NCBI GenBank assembly: GCA_963675135.1
Contig: OY776132.1
Coordinates: forward strand, 66,292,850 to 66,356,849
Source of the DNA: Galeopsis tetrahit
Lineage: Eukaryota; Streptophyta; Magnoliopsida; Lamiales; Lamiaceae
Length of the DNA: 64,000 nt
Direction: 5' to 3'
In this document: piece after piece, positions 19,466 through 30,540 of the stretch
How the letters are laid out: the number at the start of each line of letters is the position of its first letter
Position numbering within the stretch: the first letter of the stretch is position 1
Translations under genes and position numbers: made by a program
Notes under the pieces: model-generated
Seen by the model: the letters and a program-made list of their open reading frames with translations, nothing else
What the model was told of the DNA's origin: nothing
Database searches by the model: none

Positions 19466-22233
19466 TTTTTAGGGGCTCAACTCTGGACTGGTTTTTGGTC
19501 TTATATGACTTGAGATTTTATTTTTTAATTTTATATAAGAACTAAATAGACATAAATCACGGGCTTCAACATTCACATTAGCCACTTCAATTTTAACAAG
19601 AAAATGAATAATTTTGTTTGTTCATGTTATTATTCAAAAAAATATCAAATCAATTTTTTACTTTTATTGTTCCAGCATAATGGGCACCTGCACAATCACG
19701 GGCGGATCCAGAATTTGATGGTGATGGGGTCATAGAATATTGTTAACATTATTATATGTTCGATAATAAAATTAAAATATTCATATTTATAAATTTATTT
19801 GAGTTTATAATCTATAATCATATGAAAATGGAAAAAATTAATGAATGATAAATAAAAAAAATCTTTTAGAAGAATATAAAGTCTTGAAGAATTGTATATG
19901 TATTTTCGCTACTTGTCTTGTCAGAGTCGGTTCTGAGATTTTGTAGGCCTTGAACGAACAAGACAAATTGAACTATTCTTCTAGCATTTTGAGTGTAAAT
20001 GAGTTTTTACAAGGAAGGAAGATTACTTTTTATAAAGGGTATAAATGGTATTTTACCACCGGGTTGGTATGCTATGGACTCGAGTGCAGGTTGTGCACCC
20101 TAGTCCATGTTGCACTTTTCAGTTTTACGACTTACACTTTTTGGTAAATGGTGTTGCACTTTTCAATTATTAAACTGTATAATAATATTTTTAGTCATAG
20201 TGACTTACAATTTTTAGTAATATTGTATTGTACTTTTCAGTTTAATAACATACACTTTTCTTTAGACTAGGGTGCATAACATGCATTCGAGTGCATACTA
20301 GATTTTACCTTTACCACCTAATAGTAACTTTAAAAAAATTAGCACTACAATGTAAAGAAATGAGGGGTAAAAAGAACCTAAAATGTACATATTAATTTGA
20401 TTTTATCCCTAACAAATATTAAATCATAGGAGTATATGTTTCAATGTAAATAGAAATAAAAACTTTCCATCTAACAAACGCTGAAAAGAGAAGCACAAAA
20501 CAAAATCTGTCCATTGCTCTTCATTTTCAATGTACCTATACAGACCACATCTTCTATACACTGGATCTACATCTATTAAAGGCTAATCAAATTTATTATA
20601 CCATGATGGAGGCATTTTTTTTTCTTTTTTTGTTAATGGCGTGGCGCAAACATTAATCATATTTGGAGGACAGATTAAGACATTTGAGAAAATGTTTATG
20701 CATGATTTGTTTTCAGATTAAGACAACTCCCAGGAGGAGTCCAAAATTGTTAGTTGTATTATCTGATAAGATTAATGGGATAAACTTTCTGTAGGAAAAT
20801 TAATTGCATATCCCTAAGGGCTCACCTCACTCTTCACAAGTCCAAGTTTGAATCATATCTCAATTGTTATTATTTTGTGAATTTTTTAATATTGTAGAAA
20901 AATAATTGTCAGTTTGTTTTGTACTCCTGCGTTTGTTGAATGAAATTTTTTTATTCTTAATTATATAGAAACGTGATTAAATATTTAATAGGGATAAGTT
21001 ATATTTGATTGATGCGGCAATAACTATAAACGGTGGACACAACAAATTGTGTTTACAGGTAAAACGTTATACCGAGAATTGGGCTATATAGTACTTCTAT
21101 TATACTCCAATGTGTATACTTTATAAAATGAAATATTTTCATAATCTATACTCTCAAAATATACACATATTTATGTGTATTTCATTACTTTTTCATATTC
21201 AATCTATTTTTTTTTTAATAAAAATTTACAATTTTACCCCTCAATATATCACCCATTGCACTTTTTTTTACATTTTACCTCTCAATATAGATTCATAGTG
21301 GGTCCGAAGATCTCAAAGTTTGAGATACAACAATATTAATTAGGTAAACAAAATTGGTAATTTATAGGGTTGGAATTCAGTCCAACATCCTATTCATTTG
21401 TCGGTAGGGTAACAATTAATTTGTTTTCTTGACTTTGGACATAAAAATAACCGACCATGGTACTATATGTTTTTTTAAAAAAAATTAGGACCGGCCCACA
21501 GTATTATTGCATCATAAATTAATTCAGAGAAAATTGATTCAGAGAAAACTTAATTTGTTAATTAAGCTTATATTACCTGATAGCTCCATTTGATTTTGCA
21601 CACAGATTAAGAAAAATCAATAAATGTAGTCAAATTTAGCTAATGTCTCAATTTTGCCCTTAAAATCACATTCTCCAAAATCTGCTAAACCTTAATTATT
21701 CTTATTAATTAGGAGTAAAATTGACAATAAAACATTTAATACTAAAGTAAAAGAGAAAATTGAGTTATAATTTGGGACATTCAAAAAGGAATATGAAGCT
21801 ATCTTTGTGGGAGCGGAGGGAGAATATAATTTAGCTCGACTAGAATTGAATATGATTTCAACTTAAGTTGTTAATAATTCCATAGGCTGGTTCTTTTTAT
21901 TTTTTTGTTATCAAAGTTCAATTTTTTAATTTATTTTTATATAATTTCTTAATTCTAATTCAAACGGCGTTTGGTTGAGTAATATCGCTCTAAAATCTAC
22001 CTATGAATTGAAAAAAATTATATTATTATTTAAAATATTGTTATTGATACTTGATGTATATATTTATATATTTTTTAATTTGTGTATACGATTAATTTGT
22101 ATTCGAATTATATTATTCGTATTATAAATTATAAATAGTACTCCACATAATACTATATGATACCTAGTTTTTAATTGATCGATTACTTATTGCTTTTATA
22201 TCTTAATTTTGAATTACAAAACACAATTATATT
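19466..22233. other. Intergenic, repeat debris, no gene
   Basis: No coding exon recognised. An imperfect palindrome spans about 20065-20305 (CTCGAGTGCA...GTGCACCCTAGTC at left, GACTAGGGTGCAT...TCGAGTGCATA at right), probably a MITE of about 240 bp. The stretch 21100-21300 resembles the interior of the Stowaway-type repeats seen elsewhere (CACTTTTT-TTACAxxTTxC, CTCAATATATCAC) without clean ends. The sequence GGGCGGATCCAGAATTTGATGG near 19702 looks like a common repeat end. The rest is AT-rich filler. Confidence 0.45.
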
Positions 22234-24315
22234 TTGACAAAAACTTATATACAATATTTCACAATAGGCTTATGGTGCAATTTGACCTTTTCTTTTATTT
22301 CTAACCGGTAGCAGGTTCCCTCTTTCTCTCCCTTCTTCTTCTTCGCAGCTTTCTTCTCTCTTCTACGCTGCGGTTCCTTCTTTTCTTTCTCTCCCTTCTT
22401 CTTCTTCTTCTGCGCATCTTTCTTCTCTCTTCTCTTCTGCGCTGTGTGAAGCGTTCCATTAAAAAAAAAAAAAAAATTTCAGAAATCTGAACAAAATTTT
22501 CTGATCGTGATGCGCTAATTTTTTTTTTTTTTTTCAGAAAATCTATTCTGTTTCAGATTTCTGATCTGCTAATTACGAAATAAGGCGATATGAATAAATT
22601 CATGAATGAAAAAAAAAATCAACAATAATACCACACACAGATTTATTCCAATTAATTGTTGATAATTATGTCTTTACAATTAGAGAGATTGATAAACTAT
22701 TCAACATGATTGTGTTTTTCGTGTTTTTAATTATTGTTCTTCGTCTTTTTTAATGTCCATATCCCATTCTCTCTCAATAATGATGTTTTATTTATTCAGT
22801 AACACATCTTTCTCTATAAAGTAATACACTTGTATTTATATAGTAACACAGTTTTCTGTGTTACTTTAAGATCAAATATATGTTACTCAAAAGCCAATTG
22901 TGTGTTACTTGTCCTTACAGGAACACGTATTTTTCCGTACAGTAACATATAATTGTATTTATAGTAACACGGATTAAGAACAAAATTTTCTATTTTATCC
23001 TTCCTTGAATTAATTTATATTAATATTTCTTGTGAAAAAGTCAATTTATGTGTTATTTATACTTACAGTAACACATATTTGGTCTTGTAGTAACATATTA
23101 TCACCTTTATAGTAACACAGGCCTGAACCCCGTTATCCTGTTAGTCTCCTGCGTGCGACTTTTGCGCGATTTTTAAGGAAATATTTGTTTGACCGGTCAA
23201 ACCCGCTACAGATCCACGAATTTTGACCCTTCCTTAAATATCCTAATATTTCACGTGAAATATTGCACATAAGTGCGGCCCTTATATTTTTCTACTAATA
23301 TGTACAAGGGCCGCACTTATGTGCAATATTTCACGTGAAATATTAGTATATTTAAGGAAGGGTCAAAATTTGCGGATCGGTAGCGGGTTTGATCGGTCAA
23401 ACGAATGTTTCCTTAAAAATCGCGAAAAAATCGCGCGCAGAAGGCTAACGGAATAACGGGTTTCAGGTCTGTGTTACTGTAAAGGTAATTATATGTTACT
23501 ACAAGACCAAATATGTGTTACTGTAAGTACAAATAACACATAAATTGACTTTTCACAGGAAATATTAATACAAATTAATTTAAGGAAAGATAAAATAGAA
23601 AAATTTGCTCTTAATCCGTGTTACTATAAATATAATTATATGCTACTGTACGGACAAATACGTGTTACTGTAAGGACAAGTAACACACAATTGGCTTTTG
23701 AGTAACACATATTTGACCTTAAAGTAACATAGAAAAATGTGTTACTATATAAACACAAGTGTATTACTGTATTAAGAAAGATGTGTTACTGTATAACTAA
23801 AACGTCATTATTGAGAGTGAATGAGATACCCACATTAAAAAAGACGAAGAACAATAATTGAAAACACGAAAAACACAACTATGTTGAATAGTTTATCGAT
23901 CGCTACAATTACAAAAACAACAATTAATTGGAATAGATTTATTGTTGATTTTTTTTCTCATTAATTCATTCAAAAAATAAAAATAATAATTTATCCGCTT
24001 GTTTCGTGATTAGCAGATCAGAAATCTGAACAGTTTCTGATTTTATTTTTTTTTATGGAATCTGCAGATTTCTCGCAGCGGGCAAAAGATAAGCATCGCA
24101 AAGAAGGAGAAATCTGTCCCGCCCAGAAGATAAGGCATCGCGAAGAAGGAGATCGATGCAGAAAAGAAGGCGGCGCAGAGAAAGAAGAGGAGTGACCGGG
24201 TGGCGGCGCAGAAAACAGAGGAGAGAAGAAGATGGATACCGGATAAAAACATAAGATTAGGTCATATTGCACCATAAGATTATGGTGAAATATTGTGTAT
24301 ATAAGTTTTTGCCAA
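22234..24315. mobile_element. Large foldback element, about 1 kb inverted arms
   Basis: From TTGACAAAAACTTATATAC (22234) to GTATATAAGTTTTTGCCAA (ending 24315) the two halves are inverted copies with scattered mismatches. They include a pyrimidine-rich CTTCTTCTTC block and its purine mirror, and many TGTTACT/AGTAACA motifs. The centre (about 23282-23308) is a 13-bp stem AAGTGCGGCCCTT with a short loop. A perfect 20-bp palindrome, AATATTTCACGTGAAATATT, occurs at 23245 and again at 23325. No ORF of note. No convincing target duplication was found, so the class is open. A transcript across it would form a very long hairpin RNA. Confidence 0.85.
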
Positions 24316-26640
24316 TGTACAATAATGTAAATATATTTAAATAAAAATTTTAAATTTTAACAAAAAGATATCCAAAAAAAATAGATTTAAGCTATGAAGT
24401 AAAATTTATAAACACTTGTTTGTAAATAACATTAATAGTGTAATTGTATGGTTTTCCTTCAACAATATTCAAGTAAAGTATCGTCAATCCTCCTCATTAA
24501 TTCAGGAGGTGAGTCATGTGTAAATATCGACTTTAAAAGACATAACTTGACAGTCGAAAGAGATTGTTCTCGACTTTTTTTTTTTTTTATATCTTCAAAG
24601 AGACGAATGAGAAAATTCAAAAAATAAAATTAGATGAATGAGAAAATTAAAATTTTGAATGGAGAGATTCACATAGATGTAAGGAGCTAGTGATAATGTA
24701 TTAATTATAATACATATAGTTACATATACATATTTATAAAATTAAAGAAAATCAAACTTTTTTTTGTGTGACGTATTGTACGTTAATACTCATTTCAAGA
24801 TTTAAATTTGAATCAAACGAATCTAATTCGCAGGGAAAACTATTTCATACATCAAGGGTTATTTGTAAATTAAACCACAGACAAATTGATTAAATAAATA
24901 CCCCCTCTATCCCACAAATTTTTACATTAAAAAGTTGACACACAAACTAAAAAAAATATATAATAAGTAGGGTATTGAAGGGTAATTTTATAAACTTTTA
25001 TAAATAAAGTGAAGTCATGATTTGATTGATTGTAAAAGTAATAACATGTTAAGTAAATATGTGAGTATTGTGAAGACGTGATTTATAAAGTGGAGTATAT
25101 ATTTTTAAAATGTGCAAACAATTATAAAATGGATGAATAAAAAAAGTGTGCAAAGTGTAGAAATTTCATTTGATGCATGCATGACGAGCTAGATGAACGA
25201 ATTCAATATTCTACCTTTTCTAGTTGTAGATTTGTAGTATAAGTTCTTCAATTTTGCTTATTGATTTAATCTATAAACGAGTGATTAAAAAACGCATAAT
25301 TAACTAATCAAATGCTTTCAAAAAATAAAAAAAATCAAATAGTATAGTAGTACGATAGGAAATTAATATAATCGAATTTCTTCATCTCAATAATTAATTT
25401 TTTTATGAAAATACTTTATTCACTTTCTATTTGATCACATTGATGTGAAACCATAAAGTCTACTTCAATAAGTTGTAGTAGTACTTGATTTAATAAATGA
25501 ATCACACACTTGGCAAACGAAGAAATAATCAAGAAAACGTACGAAAATGATTTTTTTTTCTTCTAATTATTTGTATTTTTTTTCATATTTCTTGTACTTT
25601 TAGCTGCGCTCGCTCAGATTAAACTAATGTCTGTCTGGTTCTAATTGTATTCGTAAAGAATATCCGAATGAAAATCAACATAAATAATAAAACATGTCGC
25701 CAAAATTATGTCAATATACCCCTGATTTCCAAGGAGCAACACAATTTAATGTAATTATCAAACCTGAAAGACCACAGGTGAAATTTTCTTAATTACCCCA
25801 TAATTTTATTTGATAAGATAATTAAAATTTTATGGGTCACACTTGGGTACCCCTAGTACACCGTACCCCCTAGTTTTAATTTTAATTTTTTATTTATATT
25901 TTATGTGCACCCATTAATTTAATGAGTTCACCTTCAAATCATCATTTTACTACCATTATCTACACCCTTCATTTTATGAGTTCACCCCCAAACCATCGAT
26001 TCACCACCAAATCATCCATATTTTTAAAAAAAAAATCGTAAATACATAATTAAAAAAAACTATTGAAATTAGACAAAAATCTCGATTTTTTTTCTTTTTA
26101 ATTTTTCTTCCCATTTTCAATTTTTATTTATTTCTTTGTTTTTTTTGTTTCCTACTTTTTTTTTCATTTTTTTTTAAATTTCAATACAAAATAATATCAT
26201 AATATTATATGTATAATTTTATTATAGTCGATAATACAATAGGTAATAACTAGTAATACTATAAACAATAATCAGTAATACTATTAACAATAATTAATAA
26301 TATCTTATACAATAACAAATAATTTCACACATCTAATTATATTAAGTAATACCAAAATCAATTATCAGTAATACCATAAACAATAATCAATAATACCACA
26401 ATTAATAATCAACAATACCATAATCAATAATCATTAGTATTAATTCAATAATGTATTAATAGAATACCACAGACAATAACTAATTATACCATAATTAACA
26501 CACAGTTAACAATTAATCAATAATCATTAATAATAATTCAATAGTATATTAATAGTAATACCACAATCAATAATGAATAATACCGGTACCAATAATTAAT
26601 AATACCAACAACAAAAATACCATAAAAAAAGTGAGAGAGA
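24316..26640. other. Intergenic, AT-rich, no gene
   Basis: Contains a decayed Stowaway-type MITE (about 24901-25170, left end CCCCCTCTATCCCAC, right end eroded) and a degenerate AT-rich minisatellite at about 26220-26600 built from AATAATCAATAATACCA-like units. No exon was recognised. Confidence 0.5.
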
Positions 26641-26649
26641 GTGCAAATT

Positions 26650-26990
26650 GGGGTGTTTTTTGATCGGTGAAAAAAAAAAACTTTTATAAAAGTAATCCAA
26701 AGTGGAGTACAGCCGTACAGGGACAATATGTATTGCATAAAACCATGTTTACAGCTCATCTCTCCTAAATCTCTAGACACCGTATTGGGTCCACCATCCA
26801 GTTCCTGAAATTGGTACCCCTTTTAATCGCCTCAGGCGTCCCTTAATCTCATCAATCATCTTCTCCTCTTCTTCCCAAGTTCCATTTTCAAATATGACTG
26901 AGTTTCTTCGATGCCAAATAATCCACACAACACATATCTACAAACCTGCCATCACTTGGTTTCCTTTCTTCAATGCCATAAGATTAGAAA
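26650..26990 (-). pseudogene. LINE (L1-type) ORF2 C-terminal relic, 3' part
   Basis: On the - strand the frame reads WIIWHRRNSVIFENGTWEEE, then IDEIKGRLRRLKGV and a C-terminal tail with SLYGCTPLW just beyond the stop. This is the ending seen in plant L1-type ORF2 proteins after the reverse-transcriptase zinc-binding region (WHxRNxVIF... IKxRxWxW). One TAG interrupts it near 26935. The relic continues on the other side of the ClpP5 insertion at 28375. Confidence 0.6.
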
Positions 26991-28374
26991 ATTGCACTAA
27001 GTGATCCTTGAAAATATGTGGAAACAATAAGATGTGGAAACTCCATCACCATAAATAATGAAAATATTAAACAAGATGTATTACCAGCTGTAACTGATCC
27101 ACCTGGAGAGTTCACATACATGACTATATCCTGTTAATAGAGGACAAGTTGAAAGTAACACTTGAGCTAAATTCAACGGGGAAAAGAAAATCCAATAAAA
27201 TACAGTATTGGGTGAGAAAAATTGCTTAAGTGCATGTGAATAGAACTAAAACCTATTTACCACAACTAAGAAAAATCAATCAAGAGACAGGGAAACTAAA
27301 AGATACTCGACATGACAGTATGACACCCATTTTATCAACACTTGGCTATGAAGACATTTCAATGTAACTAGACAATCATTATCACAACAGTGTCTTGTTG
27401 CTTATTCTTTATTTTCCAAATATATCATATTTGGGAAACAAATAATGGAACCAGCAGATCCAAGAATCAGCTCAATAGTCAATACTTGCACAAGACATAC
27501 TTCACAAGTACAAGACTAAGTATTTTGGGCATGAAGAGGCCTATCTTAAATTATGCATATTCACAAGCAGTATGAAAGGAAAATATAACTCAAAGATGGG
27601 CCCATGGATTAGCTAAACTTACAAATGATAAGTTGAGAAATGGAAGAGTATAAGGGAAAAAAAATACCTTGGTAGGATCAACAGCATCTAGATACAGCAA
27701 CTGAGCAACAATGATGTTTGCCATGTCGTCATCAACTGCTCCACCACATCTAATAATCCTCTAAAAGATAAATTGGATTTACAAATTTACAACTGAAGCA
27801 GATTTACTAACAAACAAGAACTTCAATTTGATTTAAGAAAACACGTCTCACATATTGAAAAAGTTGGCTGATAACACCCGTAAAGCGCTCTTGGACCATC
27901 GGCGGTGGACCCTGTCCTTGTGTAGCATATGCCGGAAAGTATGGTGACGATGGAACTTGCAAATCGTCCCTAAAATCAAACAAAAGCTCCTTCATCACCA
28001 ACTAGTAATACGCTCACTCTGGATGTTTTTATCATCAAATAATTAACAACCTTATCGGTTTGTATTACCATACAAATAACACTTCAATCGACTATATTCA
28101 TCAATTCTTCTAGCAGAGATTTGCTCAAAATTTCAGAGCCGAACATAAATTTAGAACCAAGGACATACGAACTATTCTATAGCACACAAAATGGTTTCCT
28201 CCTCTAAAAATAGAAACGCCCTAAAAAAACCTTACCTAATCGACCAAATACCAGGACGCGGGCTCTTTTCCGGACCATAGAAGTCCGGAGTGTACATCGC
28301 CTTCACCGAAGAACTCCGGATGGCTGAATTCTTCAACTTCCTGCAAAAAACAAATTGCACTAAGTGATCCTTGA
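26989..28374. repeat. 23-bp direct repeat bracketing the ClpP5 fragment
   Basis: A 23-bp sequence beginning AAATTGCACTAAGTGATC occurs at 26989-27011 and exactly again at 28352-28374. The 1,340 bp between are foreign to the LINE relic on both sides. It is best read as a target-site duplication. Confidence 0.85.
27086..28340 (-). pseudogene. CLPP5: Plastid ClpP5-like protease gene fragment (four exons, introns kept)
   Basis: Four exon blocks on the - strand have proper GT-AG borders: 28340-28236 (ends GPEKSPRPGIWSIR), 27969-27852 (DDLQVPSSPYFPAYATQGQG to SQLFQY), 27760-27668 (RIIRCGGAVDDDMANIIVAQ to DPTK), and 27130-27086 (DIVMYVNSPGGSVTA). These join in frame into the N-terminal half of a nuclear-encoded plastid ClpP subunit, closest to ClpP5 by the WSIRDDLQVPSSPYFPAY signature. 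The protein would form part of the stromal Clp core. The fragment begins inside an intron and ends inside another. The transit peptide exon and all exons with the catalytic Ser, His and Asp are missing, so it cannot make an active protease. The exons themselves have no stops. Confidence 0.85.
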
Positions 28375-28565
28375 CTCTCAACAATATAACAGAGGAATAT
28401 TCAGTCAATTTTGAGTGTCAATCCAGATCTGCTGAATTTTGTACATTCTAAAAACAAATTCTGTTGTTTCGGTTGCCTCCCCCCACATGTCGTGCAGATC
28501 GGGATGTAATAAAGAAAATAGGGGTACACATTACAAGACCCAATTGAAGGAACCCTAGCCCAATG
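28375..28565 (-). pseudogene. LINE relic, 5' part (possible RT zinc-binding segment)
   Basis: On the - strand the frame has PICTTCGGRQPKQQNLFLEC, resembling the Cys pair of the plant LINE zf-RVT region. Removing the 27012-28351 insert and one copy of the 23-bp repeat joins it to the WHRRNSVIF segment. Weak on its own, stronger because of the join. Confidence 0.4.
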
Positions 28566-28850
28566 GGAGGGCACCCTAGGCCAGCTGTCGTCGCCGCCTG
28601 GGATTTTCATCGGCAAGGTCACCGGCGCATGGGCCGGCGCGGAGAGGAGCGAAGGTAGCGGCGCCGTTGCTGATCCGATGCTGCCGCAGCTTCGACGCGA
28701 GCACCGTCGCCGACTGTTCCTCCATGTACGGCGACGAGTGGTCTTCCGACCAAGGGAAGGAGGAGGGCGGATGAAAGCACGGAGAAAAGCATCTGTTGTA
28801 AATGGAAGAAGAAGTTGAAGGCGGAGAGGTCATGGGAAAGAGAAGTGAGA
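28566..28850 (-). CDS. Unknown GC-rich ORF, possible gene fragment
   Basis: An 85-aa frame (ATG at 28833) and an overlapping second frame lie in a patch much richer in G and C than its surroundings. The protein is Ser/Pro-rich, then SEDHSSPYMEEQSATVLASK, LRQHRISNGAATFAPLRAGP. I do not recognise it. The high GC and low-complexity start look like the first exon of a host gene, perhaps carried here with neighbouring DNA. Confidence 0.3.
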
Positions 28851-28958
28851 GAAATTGATAAAATTAATTTTGAAATGGTAGGGGGCATGTACACTGGCGT
28901 GTACATAAGTATTTGCCAAATTTTATTTGATAAAGTGATTAGAAGAATGAAATAAAAA

Positions 28959-30435
28959 GGGATTAAAAATTTTTTAGTCCACTAAGTTTGACTAATTTTG
29001 AATTTGATCCAAATGTTTAAATTTTGAAAATGGTCTTTTTAACACACATGTGAATTTTAATTTTTGTTTCCTTTTTAATATGTAAAATATTCTTTTCTTT
29101 TTATGACTTATTTATATTTATTAATTTAGAAAAACTATGAATGTTAGTTAAAACACTAAATAATATTTTAAAATTATTGAAAACAAATTATGACTAGTAT
29201 ATAAAATATAAAATGATTTTTAAAATAAAATAAAATATTATAATATGAAAAAATAAAATAAAATAAATTATTTTGTAAATCAATTAATTCTTAGAAAACT
29301 CCATTAACATACCTGACAAAGTGGTGGGATAGCTCAAGTGGTTAGAAAACCAAACATACCTAATTAGAAAAAAAATAGTACTATAAATTTATTTATTTTA
29401 AAATAATGTAATAAATATACAAATTTATCCTTAAAATAATAAAATTTCCAAATGAAAAAAAAATTAAAATCGCCAATTTGTTTCACTAAAACCTTACATA
29501 TATATTAATATTTAAATATTTTAAATAAATTCACAATTCACCAAATATTTTAAATCCCCCAAAAATTCTCAAAATGAATTAATTCAATAAATAGAAGTAT
29601 ATTTATTTAAATAGAATATTACAAAAAATAGGTCTTCATATTTTTATGAGCTGATTTCAAATAGAAAATTATAATAAAAAAGAAAAATAATAAAATTGAC
29701 ATATAGTTAATTTCAAAAAAAAAAAATTTACTATTCATCATCTTCTTTCTATTAAAGTGGGGAAAGGGTGGAAATTTTGAATTTACTTGTATATTTTTTA
29801 TTTATTTGAGGATTTTTTATGATTTAAAATATTTGGGGATTTTTGGATTTATTTAAAATATTAAAATAAAAGTAAGGTTTTAGTAAGGAATTTTGATAGT
29901 TTTAATAAATGTTTTTTTTATTTGAGAGTTTTTTTTTTTATTTTAAAGATAATTTTGTATATTAATTTAATTATTTTAAAATAATTAAATAAATTTCTAA
30001 TATCTATTTTCAATTATATATTTTTCGAATTAAATAAGTTAATTAATTTTTCTAATAATATATTGATTTATGAATGAATTTATTTAGTTTTTTAAATTTT
30101 ATCAACAAGTTATTTCGAATTTTAAATATTATTAATAAGTTATTTTTCAAATTTTTTAATTTTATTTTTACTAATATTCGTGATTTTTTTAATTAATAAA
30201 TTTAAATTAATCTTTAATTCATATAAAAATAGAAATATATAAGAAAATGTCACAGAACATATAAAAAAGAAAATGGTTTAAATTCATGTGGGCATGACCG
30301 GTTACAGCTATTGTAGGTAAAAAGACTGATTTCAAAATTTAAGTATACTTATAGGATCAAAATAAAAATATGTAATCCGTTTGGATCAAATTCAAAATCA
30401 GTCCAACTTAGTGGACTAAAAAAATCTTTAATCCC
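28959..30435. mobile_element. Mutator-type TIR element with 9-bp target duplication, family A (1.48 kb)
   Basis: Starts GGGATTAAAAATTTTTTAGTCC and ends with the inverted form (GGACTAAAAAAATCTTTAATCCC). AAATAAAAA flanks both sides exactly (28950-28958 and 30436-30444). Its first 60 bp match the 14859-15225 element (TTTAGTCC...AAGTTTGACTAATTTTGAAT), so both belong to one family. The interior is very AT-rich with no transposase, so it is non-autonomous. Confidence 0.85.
29322..29352 (+). other. tRNA-like A-box, possible truncated SINE head
   Basis: GGGATAGCTCAAGTGGTTAGA matches a Pol III A-box (TRGYNNANNNGG). No B-box (GGTTCGANNCC) follows within 60 bp. Only a fragment, inside the 1.48 kb TIR element. 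Confidence 0.35.
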
Positions 30436-30540
30436 AAATAAAAACATGATTGTTATGTGAAGTTAATTACAATTACATTAATTATGTTGTTTTATCATGT
30501 TATTTAGCGATGCCTAGTTTTATATATTAAGTTATATATG

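Noticed and set aside
24460..24560. Possible hAT/zf-MYM transposase end on the - strand
   Set aside because: Frame shifts every few codons and the resemblance is too weak to support.
27086..28340. Functional ClpP protease gene
   Set aside because: Exons are clean, but the gene lacks its first exon and all catalytic-triad exons, and the insert ends at a direct repeat.
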